Positions 8,380 to 19,223 of a stretch of 64,000 bases of DNA are shown here, one piece after another. The stretch covers positions 310,001 through 374,000 of the forward strand of contig NZ_FNPZ01000004.1 in NCBI RefSeq assembly GCF_900107435.1, in the 5' to 3' direction. The translations under genes were made by a program, and so were the position numbers. A model generated the notes under the pieces. The model saw only the letters and a program-made list of their open reading frames with translations. It ran no database searches and was not told the origin of the DNA. How positions within the stretch are numbered: position 1 is the first letter of the stretch; each line of letters begins with the position of its first letter. This DNA is from Herbiconiux ginsengi. Lineage in GTDB: Bacteria > Actinomycetota > Actinomycetes > Actinomycetales > Microbacteriaceae.

Positions 8380-11019
8380 ATGACACGCGTCGACACGCCG
8401 CCGGCTCCGGTCGCGATGCTCCGTGCCGCGGCGCAGGTTTCCCCGGGTGAGGCACTGGGATTGATGCGCTCCGATCCGACGGGCCTGACGTCGGCCGAAG
8501 CCGCTCGGCGGCTGGCCTCGATCGGCCCGAACGCGCTCCGGACGCACCGGGTGCGGCCCTGGCGGGTTCTGGGCCGTCAACTGAAGAGCCCGATCCTGCT
8601 GCTCTTGTTCGTGACGGCCGGCATCTCGGTGTTCGTCGGCGAGAGCACCAACGCGGTCATCATCGGCGTGATCCTCGTGGCCAGCATCGGGTTGGGATTC
8701 GTCAACGAGTTCCGCGCCGAGCGTGCGGCCGACGCGCTGCACGACCAGGTCAGGCATCTGGTCGTCACCCTCCGTGACGGCGCGCCCGTGGAGGTCGACG
8801 TGACGCAGCTCGTGCCGGGGGACGTCGTGCGACTCTCGATCGGCGCGGTCGTTCCGGCGGACTGCCGCATCCTCGACAGCCGGGGCCTCTCCTGCGAGGA
8901 GGGCATCCTCACCGGGGAGTCGCTCCCCGTGGCGAAGTCCGCTGCGCCCACCACCCCGGATGCGGGCGTCGGCGACCTGACCTCGTGCGTGCTGATGGGA
9001 ACGGTGATCCAGTCCGGCAACGCCACGGTGGTCGTGGTGGACACCGGCCCGAGGACCGAGTTCGGGCGGATCGCTGTCGGCCTCGGGACGGTCCCGCCGC
9101 AGACCGAGTTCCAGCGCGGGCTCGGGCGCTTCTCCCTGCTGCTGCTCGAGGTGGCCGTCGTGCTGACCACGCTGATCTTCATCGCGAACGTCTTGCTGCA
9201 GCGGCCGGTGATCGATTCGCTCCTGTTCTCGCTGGCGATCGCGGTCGGTATCACCCCTCAACTGCTCCCCGCGATCGTCAGCGCGAGCCTCGCCACCGGC
9301 TCGCGGGCTCTGGCGAAGAAGAAGGTGCTCGTCAAACGGCTGGTCTGCATCGAAGACCTCGGTGACCTGGACATGCTCGTGACCGACAAGACCGGCACCC
9401 TCACCGAAGGGCGGATCCGCTTCGAATCGGCTGTGCCGACCGTCGGATGCAGCGCCGACGAGGTCTTCCGGCTCGGACTGCTCGCCACCGAGACCGACTA
9501 CTCCCGGATGCCGGTGTCGACCGTCGGCTTGAACGCACTCGATGCCGCGCTCTGGGAGGCTGTGGCGGGAGCGTCGGGACAGCCGCTATCGGAACTCGCG
9601 CGGCGGGTCGACCTGCTTCCGTTCGACCATGAGCGTCGTCGCACGAGCGCTCTGGTCGACGACCCGCGTTCCGGGCGCCTGATGGTGACGAAAGGTGCTC
9701 CGGAGGATCTCCTCCGTTGCTGCGCCGACGTGCCCGCATCGGCGCACGCGCTGCTCGAGGAGCAGTACGCGGCCGGCGCGCGGGTGGTGGCCGTCGCCCA
9801 CAAGCCCCTGCCGGGTGCGGCCACGCTGTCGGGCGACGACGAGGCAGGCCTCCACCTCGACGGCTTCCTGGTGTTCCTCGATCGGCCCAAGGCCGACGCC
9901 CGTCGATCGTTGGAGACGCTCGCCGCCCTCGGCGTCACCGTGAAGATCGCCACCGGCGACAGCGCCGTCGTGGCCGAGAAGGTGCTCGCCGACGTCGGGA
10001 TCGTATCCGGCGGAACCTTGACCGGGAGCGAGATCGACGCGCAGGACGACGACACGCTACGCACCGCGGCGGCGACCGTCACCGTCTTCGCCCGGGTCTC
10101 GCCCGAACAGAAGGCGCGCGTCATCCGGCTGCTGCGGCATTCCGGCCGTTCCGTCGGATTCCTGGGCGACGGCGTCAACGATGCTCTCGCCCTGCATCAG
10201 GCCGACATCGGCATCTCGGTGGAGTCCGCCGCCGACGTCGCCAAAGACGCGGCCGACGTGCTGCTCCTCGACAAGGACCTCGGCGTTCTGGCCGACGGGG
10301 TGACCGAAGGGCGCCGGATCTTCGCCAACACCATCAAGTACGTGCTGATGGGCACGTCGAGCAACTTCGGCAACATGTTCAGCGCCTCGGTCGCCTCGGT
10401 CGTGCTGCCCTTCCTCCCGATGCTGCCGGGCCAGATCCTGCTGAACAATCTGCTCTACGACGCCGGCCAGCTCGCGATCCCCGGCGACCGAGTCGATCGG
10501 GAGCAGTTGCTCGCACCCTCGCACTGGGACATCCGGTACATCCGTCGTTTCATGTTCGTGTTCGGACCGATCAGCTCGCTGTTCGACTTCGCCACCTTCG
10601 CGCTCATGATCGTCGTGTTCCACGCCGCCGAGAGCGAGTTCCAGGCCGGCTGGTTCATCGAGTCGATCGCCACTCAGACCCTCATCATCTTCGCCATCCG
10701 CACCCGGCGCGTGCCGTTCCTGCGCAGCCGTCCCTCGCTCGGGCTCCTCCTCGCCGCCGCGGGTGTCGTGGCGATCGGGGTCTGGCTTCCGTACTCGCCC
10801 GTCTCGGGGCTCCTGGGGTTCCAGCCCCTTCCGGCACCGTTCTTCCTGGCGCTGGTGGGGATGGTCGTGACGTATCTGGTGATGGTCGAGATCGCGAAGA
10901 AGTGGTTCTACGCCCGGCTGGCGCAGCAGCCGGTGCCTGGGCGCGTCACCCGGGTGCGGGGATACCGCCACCGCGTGAGCCGGCGTGCCGCACGATTCTC
11001 CGTCCGTTCCTCCGGCTGA
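8380..11019 (+). CDS. P-type cation ATPase, MgtA/CtpF-like
   Basis: 879-residue membrane pump of the P-type ATPase family. N-terminal cation-ATPase domain (about 20-90), actuator TGES (LTGESLPVAKS), phosphorylation site Asp336 in DKTGTLT, and hinge GDGVNDALALHQADIGISVE. The sequence LGDLDMLVTDKTGTLTEG and PFDHERRRTS resemble magnesium-translocating MgtA-type pumps; substrate could also be Ca2+. In M. tuberculosis a cation ATPase (CtpF) belongs to the DosR regulon, which agrees with the position here. Ten bp after adh and 30 bp before the antiporter. Confidence 0.88.
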   Translation: MTRVDTPPAPVAMLRAAAQVSPGEALGLMRSDPTGLTSAEAARRLASIGPNALRTHRVRPWRVLGRQLKSPILLLLFVTAGISVFVGESTNAVIIGVILVASIGLGFVNEFRAERAADALHDQVRHLVVTLRDGAPVEVDVTQLVPGDVVRLSIGAVVPADCRILDSRGLSCEEGILTGESLPVAKSAAPTTPDAGVGDLTSCVLMGTVIQSGNATVVVVDTGPRTEFGRIAVGLGTVPPQTEFQRGLGRFSLLLLEVAVVLTTLIFIANVLLQRPVIDSLLFSLAIAVGITPQLLPAIVSASLATGSRALAKKKVLVKRLVCIEDLGDLDMLVTDKTGTLTEGRIRFESAVPTVGCSADEVFRLGLLATETDYSRMPVSTVGLNALDAALWEAVAGASGQPLSELARRVDLLPFDHERRRTSALVDDPRSGRLMVTKGAPEDLLRCCADVPASAHALLEEQYAAGARVVAVAHKPLPGAATLSGDDEAGLHLDGFLVFLDRPKADARRSLETLAALGVTVKIATGDSAVVAEKVLADVGIVSGGTLTGSEIDAQDDDTLRTAAATVTVFARVSPEQKARVIRLLRHSGRSVGFLGDGVNDALALHQADIGISVESAADVAKDAADVLLLDKDLGVLADGVTEGRRIFANTIKYVLMGTSSNFGNMFSASVASVVLPFLPMLPGQILLNNLLYDAGQLAIPGDRVDREQLLAPSHWDIRYIRRFMFVFGPISSLFDFATFALMIVVFHAAESEFQAGWFIESIATQTLIIFAIRTRRVPFLRSRPSLGLLLAAAGVVAIGVWLPYSPVSGLLGFQPLPAPFFLALVGMVVTYLVMVEIAKKWFYARLAQQPVPGRVTRVRGYRHRVSRRAARFSVRSSG

Positions 11020-11049
11020 CCGGCAGGGTCCGTCTGTCACAATCATGCC

Positions 11050-12186
11050 GTGACCTTCTCCTTGCTGGCTCTCCTGGTGCTCGTGGGTCTCCTCGGCCCG
11101 CTGCTCGCCGCGCGCGCCGCATGGCGGATCCCGGTCGTGGTCGGAGAGCTGGCCGGCGGAATCGTCATCGGGGTGTCCGGATTCCAGCTGGTCGACCCGA
11201 CGGCCGACGATCTGCGCTTTCTGGCGAACATCGGATTCGGCCTGACCATGGTCGTCGTCGGGTCGCAGATCCCCGTTCGAGACCCGGCCGTACGGGCCGC
11301 CCTCGGCCGGGGCGCCGCGGGCGCGGCTCTCGTCGGCGTCGCCGCCGCGGTGCTCGGCACGCTGATCGCGGTCGGTTTCGGCACCGGGCACGCAGCGGTC
11401 TACGGAGTCGTCCTCGCATCGTCGTCGGCGGCCCTGGTGCTTCCCATGCTGCGATCGGTCGGGCTCAGGACGGTCTCGGTGACGCACCTGGTGGCGCAGA
11501 TCGCGATCGCCGACGTGGTGTGCATCATCGCCCTGCCCTTGCTCCTGGCTCCGGCGCGGGCGCCGCTCGCGGCGCTCGGCGCGACGGCGATCGTGGGCGT
11601 CGTCGTCGTTGTCGTGTTCGTGCTCGACAAGGTGGTGGGTACCCGCGTCCGGCGGCGACTGCACGAGTACTCGGAGCGGCGACGATTCGCCCTGGAACTG
11701 CGGTTCAGTCTGCTGACGCTGTTCGGACTGGCGGCGATCGCCCAGTTCGCCGGCCTGTCGATCATGATCGCCGGTTTCGCGCTCGGTCTGGCGCTCGCCG
11801 CGATCGGTGAGCCTCGACGATTGGCCCGGCAGTTGTTCGGCATCACGGAAGGGTTCTTCGGACCGCTGTTCTTCGTCTGGCTGGGTGCATCACTGAATCT
11901 TCAGGCCTTCGTGGCGCATCCGGAGATGATCCTGCTGGGTGTCGCCCTCGGCCTCTCGGCGGCGGTCGCCCACCTGCTCAGCCGGGTCGTCCGTCTTCCC
12001 GTTCTTCAAGCACTCGCCTCGGCCGGACAGCTCGGTGTGCCCGTCGCCGCCGTCACCCTGGGACTCCAGACCGGAGCTCTCGCGCCGGGAGAAGACGCTG
12101 CGATCCTCCTGGGTGCCCTCATCACCGTGGCGGTGGCCGCCGGCGCGACGGGCGCGCTCAGCCGTCGGATGCGCCCGACCGGGTAG
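11050..12186 (+). CDS. Cation:proton antiporter (CPA2 / KefB-type)
   Basis: 378-residue integral membrane protein with about 11-12 hydrophobic segments filling nearly the whole length; no C-terminal TrkA/RCK domain, so it is the bare exchanger domain. N-terminal segment WRIPVVVGELAGGIVIG is typical of Na+/H+ or K+/H+ exchangers of the CPA2 group. Starts at GTG 11050; the nearby ATG at 11045 is out of frame. Third gene of the adh-ATPase operon; it ends 4 bp from the convergent pyridoxamine-oxidase-like gene. Ion and pH homeostasis under non-growing conditions is the likely role. Confidence 0.85.
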   Translation: MTFSLLALLVLVGLLGPLLAARAAWRIPVVVGELAGGIVIGVSGFQLVDPTADDLRFLANIGFGLTMVVVGSQIPVRDPAVRAALGRGAAGAALVGVAAAVLGTLIAVGFGTGHAAVYGVVLASSSAALVLPMLRSVGLRTVSVTHLVAQIAIADVVCIIALPLLLAPARAPLAALGATAIVGVVVVVVFVLDKVVGTRVRRRLHEYSERRRFALELRFSLLTLFGLAAIAQFAGLSIMIAGFALGLALAAIGEPRRLARQLFGITEGFFGPLFFVWLGASLNLQAFVAHPEMILLGVALGLSAAVAHLLSRVVRLPVLQALASAGQLGVPVAAVTLGLQTGALAPGEDAAILLGALITVAVAAGATGALSRRMRPTG

Positions 12187-12189
12187 CCG

Positions 12190-12612
12190 TCAATACCGCT
12201 CCGGTTCGGGCCCACGGCGGAAATGGCGTCCTGACAACGAATCGGCTGTGATTCGCACGTACTCGTACTTGAGCGTGGGAATCCACGGGGTCAGCGGTTC
12301 GGCGTCGGCTTCGTCGATCTCGCTTCGGCGCTCCAGCCGGTGCGCGGGGCCCTTGAGCACCACGCTCCACGCGTCGTCATCGGTGTAGCCGTCGATCTCG
12401 AAGGCAACCTCCTGCGCGATCACGAGTTCGAGCAGCTTCGTGCCCGGTGCCGTGCGGATCAGGATCGAGTCCGGCTCGGCCAGGTAGTTGACCGGGAAGA
12501 TGTCGATCTCACCGCCGGCGCTGATCGCGAGGCGGCCCAGCTGGTGCGAACGCAGATACTCCCAGCATTCCTCGACGCTCAGTTCGCGCACGTCGCCTTC
12601 GCCTTGCCACAT
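12190..12612 (-). CDS. Pyridoxamine 5'-phosphate oxidase-like flavin/F420 protein
   Basis: 140-residue split-barrel protein. The segment LGRLAISAGGEIDIFPVNYLA followed by ILIRTAPGTKLLEL is characteristic of small FMN/F420/haem-binding members of this fold. ATG 12612 has an AGAGGAG site 6 nt upstream; an in-frame Met 12 codons upstream lacks one and nearly touches the preceding gene. Cotranscribed with the flavodoxin-like gene 19 bp upstream. A paralogue is at 30426. Biochemical reaction not deducible. Confidence 0.85.
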   Translation of the reverse strand: MWQGEGDVRELSVEECWEYLRSHQLGRLAISAGGEIDIFPVNYLAEPDSILIRTAPGTKLLELVIAQEVAFEIDGYTDDDAWSVVLKGPAHRLERRSEIDEADAEPLTPWIPTLKYEYVRITADSLSGRHFRRGPEPERY

Positions 12613-12631
12613 GATCGTCTCCTCTGCTCGT

Positions 12632-13195
12632 TCAGCCCTCGTCGGCACCGCGGTCGACGGTTGTCAGGAGCTGCGACGCCTGCACGGCCAGCGACTCACC
12701 CCAGGCGCGGGCCCGGGCGAGTTCGTCGTCCTCCAGGTGGTTGTCCTTGGTGACGAGGAAGTTCTCGCTCTCGGTGACCCGGCGGCTTCCGCGATGGCGG
12801 AGGGCGCGGTCGATCTGGGCGGCGGCGTTGCCGCTCAGAAGGACCGGCACGTCGGCGCGGGTCGCGAAGGCCGCGAACATCGGGGCCACGACCGTCATCG
12901 GGTCGTCGGACCAGTCGCGGATCCCGCGGCCCGGCGCATCCGGTTCGAGGGTGAGATGCTTGCTCGGGTCCGTGGTCCAGGCGACGGCTTCCTCTCGCGT
13001 GCGAGCACGGGTCATTCCGTGCACATGGGTGGGGCCACCCACCACCATGAGGTCGGCGTGACCGGCGTCGTCCATGCTGAGCTGATTGACGTTGGCCAGG
13101 TCCGCGGTCGCGTGGGCGGCCAATCCGTCACGGATCGCCTCGGCGACGGCTCGCGTGTTTCCGAACATCGATTCGTAGATCACCAGTGCCCTCAT
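12632..13195 (-). CDS. Flavodoxin-domain protein
   Basis: 187 residues. N-terminus RALVIYESMFGNTRAVAEAI is the phosphate-binding loop of flavodoxins, and VVGGPTHVHGMT corresponds to the second FMN loop. Likely FMN-binding electron carrier or regulator acting in the cytoplasm. First gene of a two-gene operon with the pyridoxamine-oxidase-like protein, suggesting a flavin-based redox pair. A DevR-like box lies 56 nt upstream at 13252-13265. A fused relative occurs at 21439. Confidence 0.88.
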   Translation of the reverse strand: MRALVIYESMFGNTRAVAEAIRDGLAAHATADLANVNQLSMDDAGHADLMVVGGPTHVHGMTRARTREEAVAWTTDPSKHLTLEPDAPGRGIRDWSDDPMTVVAPMFAAFATRADVPVLLSGNAAAQIDRALRHRGSRRVTESENFLVTKDNHLEDDELARARAWGESLAVQASQLLTTVDRGADEG

Positions 13196-13251
13196 GGCTG
13201 CTCCGTTCTCTCCTGTACCGCCAGACTCCCGAAACCCGGAGGCGATGAGTA

Positions 13252-13265
13252 GGGCATTTGGTCCC
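13252..13265 (-). promoter_or_regulatory. DevR/DosR-like box for flavodoxin operon
   Basis: On the minus strand GGGACCAAATGCCC; -10 candidate GAGTCT at 13228-13223, exactly 23 nt downstream of the box. Start codon is at 13195. Confidence 0.65.
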
Positions 13266-13319
13266 GTCGATTCCCGGGAGCTCGTGGCCGGCCGACATCG
13301 GCCGAGCGACTCGCGATTC

Positions 13320-13333
13320 GGGACTTTCGACCC
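13320..13333 (+). promoter_or_regulatory. DevR/DosR-like box for ALDH-like gene
   Basis: GGGACTTTCGACCC with flanks TTC and TGA, the best match in the window to the 20-bp mycobacterial DosR consensus. -10 candidate CACGCT at 13357-13362, 23 nt downstream. Divergent from the box at 13252. Confidence 0.75.
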
Positions 13334-13385
13334 TGATCCCGCGGACCGGCGTCCGGCACGCTGGCCGGAAAGGGAGGGAACCTCT

Positions 13386-14063
13386 ATGTCATCGACAGCC
13401 ACCGCAACACCAGTCTCCCGCCGGGTCTCACGCGATCTGGCGACGATCGAACTCGAATTCCGGGCACATCGCACCGCGATGCACTCCGATCCGTGGGTGA
13501 AGCGTCGATCGGAGGCGCTCGGCCGCGCGGCGGCGAGAATCGATGAGGCCGTTCCGGGTACGGGCGCAGCAGCCCATCTTCACGGCCTCTCTGAAGCCGT
13601 GCTCGAGAACCGCGACGGCGTGATCACCTATTCGCCCGGCGAAGCGGTGGTGCACGTCGACGCGCCTCTCGGGACGGTCGTGATGATGATCTCTCCCGAC
13701 TGCACGTCGGGCGAGGCGGCGGCGAACCTGGGTGCGGCGCTGGCGGTGGGCAACCGTGTCGCGGTCGGGTTGTTCGACGAACCGGACCGCCCCACCACCG
13801 AGGTGTTGTCGGCGTTGCTCGGCGAATTCGGCGACGACGATCTCTGGCTTCTGGATGCTCCGGCCTCCTGGTCGCACATCGGTTCCGACCGCGATCTGGC
13901 GGTCGTGGTGCCCGGGCACGTGACCGTCGGCGAGACACGGCCGCGCCGGTACCCGTCGGAGGCGCGCTCCGCCGAATCCCGTCGGCTCCTACTGGACCTC
14001 TACACGCGGCCGATCACGATCGTCGTTCCGATCAGGCTCGCCGGTGCCACCGCGCCGTTGTGA
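13386..14063 (+). CDS. Short aldehyde-dehydrogenase-like protein lacking the catalytic half
   Basis: 225 residues. A central stretch (APLGTVVMMISPDC followed by GAALAVGNRVAVGL, about residues 97-135) resembles the NAD-binding beginning of aldehyde dehydrogenases, but the protein is less than half the usual ~480 residues and the region that should carry the catalytic cysteine is absent. The ATG at 13386 has a GGGAGGG site. It sits alone behind a strong DevR-like box, so it is probably an expressed, repurposed protein rather than a random remnant, though decay cannot be excluded. The family assignment itself is tentative. Confidence 0.6.
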   Translation: MSSTATATPVSRRVSRDLATIELEFRAHRTAMHSDPWVKRRSEALGRAAARIDEAVPGTGAAAHLHGLSEAVLENRDGVITYSPGEAVVHVDAPLGTVVMMISPDCTSGEAAANLGAALAVGNRVAVGLFDEPDRPTTEVLSALLGEFGDDDLWLLDAPASWSHIGSDRDLAVVVPGHVTVGETRPRRYPSEARSAESRRLLLDLYTRPITIVVPIRLAGATAPL

Positions 14064-14075
14064 CGGGCTCGCCGG

Positions 14076-14711
14076 TCAGGGCGTGTGGCGGCGCTCGGAT
14101 TGGAAGACGGCCGCCTGCGTGCGGCGCTCGAGACCGAGCTTGCTGAGCATGCTCGAGACGTAGTTCTTCACCGTCTTCTCCGCGAGGGAGAGATGGTCGC
14201 CGATCTGCCGATTCGTCAGCCCCTCACCGATCAGGGCGAGGATCTGCCGCTCCCGGAGGCTGAGGGATTCGAATCGCGGGTCGTCGTCGACGGCTGATTT
14301 CATGTGCTCCGACGCCCGGCGGGTGAGGGCCGGATCCATGAGGGTGCGGCCGGCCGCCACGGCGCGCACCGCGTCGATCAGACCGGCCCCGCGCACGTCT
14401 TTGAGCACGTATCCGGCGGCGCCGGCGACCACGGCGGCGAACAGGGCCTGGTCGTCGTCGTAGCCGGTGAGGATCAGGCAGTGCACGTCGGGGTGGTGGG
14501 AGCGGATGTCGCGGCACAGGTCGATCCCGCTCCCGTCGGGCAGCCGCACGTCGAGCACCGCGACGTCGGGAACGGTCGCGGCGATCCGTCCGATCGCCTG
14601 GCTGACCGATCCGGCCTCGCCGACGATCTCGATGTCGTTCTCGGCCCCGAGCAGGTCGCCGATGCCGCGGCGCACGATCTCGTGGTCGTCGACCAGGAAG
14701 ACGCGGATCAT
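14076..14711 (-). CDS. devR: DevR/DosR-type NarL-family response regulator
   Basis: 211-residue cytoplasmic response regulator. Receiver domain with acidic pocket Asp8/Asp9, phospho-acceptor Asp54 (VAVLDVRLPDGSG), Thr82 and Lys104; C-terminal LuxR/NarL helix-turn-helix from about 150. The recognition region LAEKTVKNYVS has Lys179, Lys182 and Asn183 at the same residue numbers as the DNA-contacting residues known from M. tuberculosis DosR, and Thr198 in ERRTQAAVF is also kept. The start overlaps the stop of the sensor kinase gene by 4 nt (ATGA). It is the obvious candidate for binding the GGGAC-type boxes throughout 7.2-34.1 kb. Confidence 0.93.
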   Translation of the reverse strand: MIRVFLVDDHEIVRRGIGDLLGAENDIEIVGEAGSVSQAIGRIAATVPDVAVLDVRLPDGSGIDLCRDIRSHHPDVHCLILTGYDDDQALFAAVVAGAAGYVLKDVRGAGLIDAVRAVAAGRTLMDPALTRRASEHMKSAVDDDPRFESLSLRERQILALIGEGLTNRQIGDHLSLAEKTVKNYVSSMLSKLGLERRTQAAVFQSERRHTP

Positions 14712-16429
14712 GTGTTCTCCTTCTCATCGAGGCGGGGGAAGGGGACCGCCCAGCGCACCACCGTGTCACCCGGTTCTGATTCGATGTCGAATGTTCCGCC
14801 GCGTCGCGTGGCGCGTTCCTCGAGGTTTCTCAGTCCGCTCCGACGGCCCGTGGCGGGAATGCCGACGCCGTCGTCTCGAACCGTGAGGGTGACTGTTCCG
14901 TCGGCCGCGGTCAGCTCCAGGCTGGCCCGGGTCGCCGACGCGTGGCGCGCCACGTTGGCCAGGCACTCCCGCGCGACCGCGGCCACGTCGGCCGCCAGTT
15001 CGTCGGTGACGACCAGATCCACCGGGCCCGAGAAGCTCGTGGCCGTCGGCTGCGCGATTCCGGCCGACGCCTCCTTCGCGAGATCGAGGAGCGTGTGACG
15101 GACGGATGTGTCGGAGTGGGCTGAGCGGGAGAGGGCGAAGATCACCGTTCGTATCTGGGCGATGCTGTCGTCGATCCGCTCGACCGCGCCGGCGAGCTTG
15201 TCGGCGGTCGGGCCGGCGCCGGCGCGACCGATGAGACCTTGCAGTTCGAGACCGGTGCCGAACAGTTGCTGGATGACGTGGTCGTGGAGGTCGCGGGCGA
15301 TCCGTCCACGGTCTTCGAGGAGGAGCATCCGCTGCTGGTCCTCGCGGGCCGCCGCCAGTTCCAGGGCGACGCTCGCCCGGCTGACGAAATCGTCGGCGAT
15401 CTCCAACTCGAATTCGCTGAATCGTGGAGCCCCTGGTGCCCGCGCGATGACGGCCACGACCGAGGTCGTCTCACCGCTGTTCATCGGCACCGCCATCAGC
15501 GGCCCCGACGCGGTCTCGTTCTGGAGCGCCAGCGGGTCGGCCTCCGACAGGGTGGATTCCGGCACGGAACGCGCGCTGAGGGATTCGAACACGGCGCCGG
15601 CGATCGTGTTCGCCGCGGCGAGCCGCGACCCGATCCGGTCGTCGGTCAGGGTTCCGTTCACGACGGCGAGACTCAGGTGCACGCCGTCGTCGTCGCGTTC
15701 GACGATGTACACCCGATCCGCTTCCGCGAGCTGGGCCAGTCTCCCGGCGAGATCCTCCAGGCCCAGCCGGCGACTGGTCGACAGGATGGCGGCCGAGGTC
15801 TCGGCCGCGGCGGCCATCCAGCGTTCCCGCGCCTGCGCCTGGGCGAAGAGCCGCGCGTTCTCGATGGCGAACCCGGCGGTGGCGGCGAGCGAGGTGACGA
15901 GCTGTTCGTCCTCCGCCGAGAAGCGGCCACCGCGTTGGTTGGTGAGGTAGAGGTTTCCGAACACCGAGTCCCGCACCCGGATCGGGACGCCGAGAAAGCT
16001 CTCCATCGGGGGGTGGTGCGCGGGAAACCCGCTCGACCGGCCGTCGTCGGTGATGTGTTCGAGACGGATGGGATGTGGTTCGTCGATGAGCGCGCCGAGC
16101 AGGCCATGACCCTCCGGGAGGTGGCCGATCCGCTCCTCGTCGCGCGGCGTCATCCCCACGTAGATGAACTGCTCGAGGCCGCCCTGCGGGGCGATGACCC
16201 CGATGGCTCCGTATTCCGCGTCGACGAGTTCGACCGCCGCGTCGACGATGCGCTGCAAGACGACCGGCAGCTCGATCTGTTCGACGACGGCGCGGTTGGC
16301 ATGCAGCAGGGCCCGGAGTCGCCCCTGTGTCTTCATCACGTCGGCCGCACGGGCGACCAGGTCGCCGATCGCGCGATCGAGTTCGGCGCGTGGCGCATCG
16401 GGGAACGTGAGGGGGTCGTCGCCCACCAT
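14708..16429 (-). CDS. devS: DevS/DosS-type GAF sensor histidine kinase
   Basis: 573 residues, close to the 578 of M. tuberculosis DosS. Two GAF domains (about 55-195 and 220-360), HisKA_3 dimerisation domain with phospho-accepting His382 (ARDLHDHVIQQLF) and a HATPase domain to the end (DDGVGIPATG, SGLRNLEERA). In GAF-A, His139 (FPAHHPPM) and Tyr161 (GNLYLT) are 22 residues apart, exactly as the haem ligand His149 and distal Tyr171 of DosS, so haem-based O2/NO/CO sensing is likely. ATG 16429 follows GGAGG; longer starts run through the promoter. Overlaps devR by 4 nt and is divergent from a USP gene, sharing a box at 16522. Confidence 0.93.
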   Translation of the reverse strand: MVGDDPLTFPDAPRAELDRAIGDLVARAADVMKTQGRLRALLHANRAVVEQIELPVVLQRIVDAAVELVDAEYGAIGVIAPQGGLEQFIYVGMTPRDEERIGHLPEGHGLLGALIDEPHPIRLEHITDDGRSSGFPAHHPPMESFLGVPIRVRDSVFGNLYLTNQRGGRFSAEDEQLVTSLAATAGFAIENARLFAQAQARERWMAAAAETSAAILSTSRRLGLEDLAGRLAQLAEADRVYIVERDDDGVHLSLAVVNGTLTDDRIGSRLAAANTIAGAVFESLSARSVPESTLSEADPLALQNETASGPLMAVPMNSGETTSVVAVIARAPGAPRFSEFELEIADDFVSRASVALELAAAREDQQRMLLLEDRGRIARDLHDHVIQQLFGTGLELQGLIGRAGAGPTADKLAGAVERIDDSIAQIRTVIFALSRSAHSDTSVRHTLLDLAKEASAGIAQPTATSFSGPVDLVVTDELAADVAAVARECLANVARHASATRASLELTAADGTVTLTVRDDGVGIPATGRRSGLRNLEERATRRGGTFDIESEPGDTVVRWAVPFPRLDEKENT

Positions 16430-16521
16430 CGTTTCCTCCGTCGTGGTGCTCCGTCGTCGTGCTGGAACTGCCGAGTCCGGTCTCATGGCAACTCTATCGC
16501 TCGGGGCCGCGACCGTTCCAG

Positions 16522-16535
16522 GGGACCTTCGGCCC
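16522..16535. promoter_or_regulatory. Shared DevR/DosR-like box between devSR and usp
   Basis: GGGACCTTCGGCCC on the plus strand. For the rightward usp (ATG 16601) a -10 CATCGT lies 23 nt downstream at 16559-16564. For leftward devS (ATG 16429) the nearest good -10 is TAGAGT (16496-16491) at 25 nt, and the box is read with its degenerate half-site first, unlike all other promoters of the island. Autoregulation of devSR is therefore possible but weaker by this criterion. Confidence 0.72.
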
Positions 16536-16600
16536 TGCTGAGGGCCCTGTGGGCACGGCATCGTGGGGGGAGGCATTGGATTCACCCGAGGGAGCAGGCT

Positions 16601-17378
16601 ATGAGCGCGATCGTTGTCGGAGTCGACGGGTCGACCATCGGACGCGCCGCGGTGAGCTGGGCACTCGACCGCGCCGCCGAGCTGCACCACGAGATCGTGC
16701 TGGTGCACGTCGTCGACGACGAGTGGGGCACGGTGGGGCTGAGTGCGCGCCGGGAACTGCGCACGATGGGGGAGATCACCCTGGCCGACGCCCTCGAGTT
16801 CGCCCGGGTGACCCAGCCCGCCGTGTCGATCCGGGGCGAGATCGCGGAGGGAGTGCCCATGATGGTGCTCGCGGAGCGCTCGGAGAGCGCGGAGCTGGTC
16901 GCGGTCGGAACCCACAAGGCCGGGTTCGTGCGCGGTCAGGTCTTCGGCTCGCAATCCCTCCAGCTGGCGGCCACGTCGCGAGCCCCGCTCGCCGTCATCC
17001 CGCAGGTGCCGTATCGCAGCCGCCGCGGGGGGATCGCCGTGGGCGTCGACGACTCGGTCGCCTCCCTGCGTGCCCTCGAATTCGCGGCCCGGGAAGCGGC
17101 GAGAACGCGCGAGCAGCTCACCCTCTTCCGGTGCATCGGAGCGCGCGACCACGGGGCGGTCTCCGACGCCGTCATCGAGCGGGCGATGGACACCGCCGAG
17201 CTCATCGTCGGCGCCCGGCCGCGCGCCCGGATGGTGCAGCGGCCGCCGGCGGAGGCGCTCGTCGAGGCGACGCGCATGATGTCGCTCGTCGTGATCGGGC
17301 GGCCGACACGCGTCTGGGGCGGGCAGCGCGGCCTCGGTCACGTGGCGCACGACGTGCTGCTCAACATGGCCGGCCCGG

Positions 17379-17404
<26 letters not shown>
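16601..17404 (+). CDS. Universal stress protein, tandem-domain
   Basis: 267 residues with two Usp domains (about 1-143 and 148-267); starts MSAIVVGVDGSTIGRAAVSWAL. Domain 2 is shortened: only about 120 residues and its nucleotide loop (VVIGRPTRVWGGQRGLGH) lacks the normal G-2X-G-9X-G(S/T) pattern. ATG 16601 follows GGGAGCAGG. Divergent to devS behind the shared DevR-like box. It overlaps the 3' end of the convergent P-type ATPase gene by 26 nt. Likely a cytoplasmic nucleotide-binding or signalling stress protein. Confidence 0.88.

Positions 17405-19219
<1,815 letters not shown>

Positions 19220-19223
<4 letters not shown>

Noticed and set aside
7381-9261. Long minus-strand open frame of over 600 codons antisense to adh and the P-type ATPase gene
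   Set aside because: Composition (Arg/Asp/His/Gly-rich, no domain) is that of an antisense frame in GC-rich DNA; the plus-strand genes here have full family motifs.
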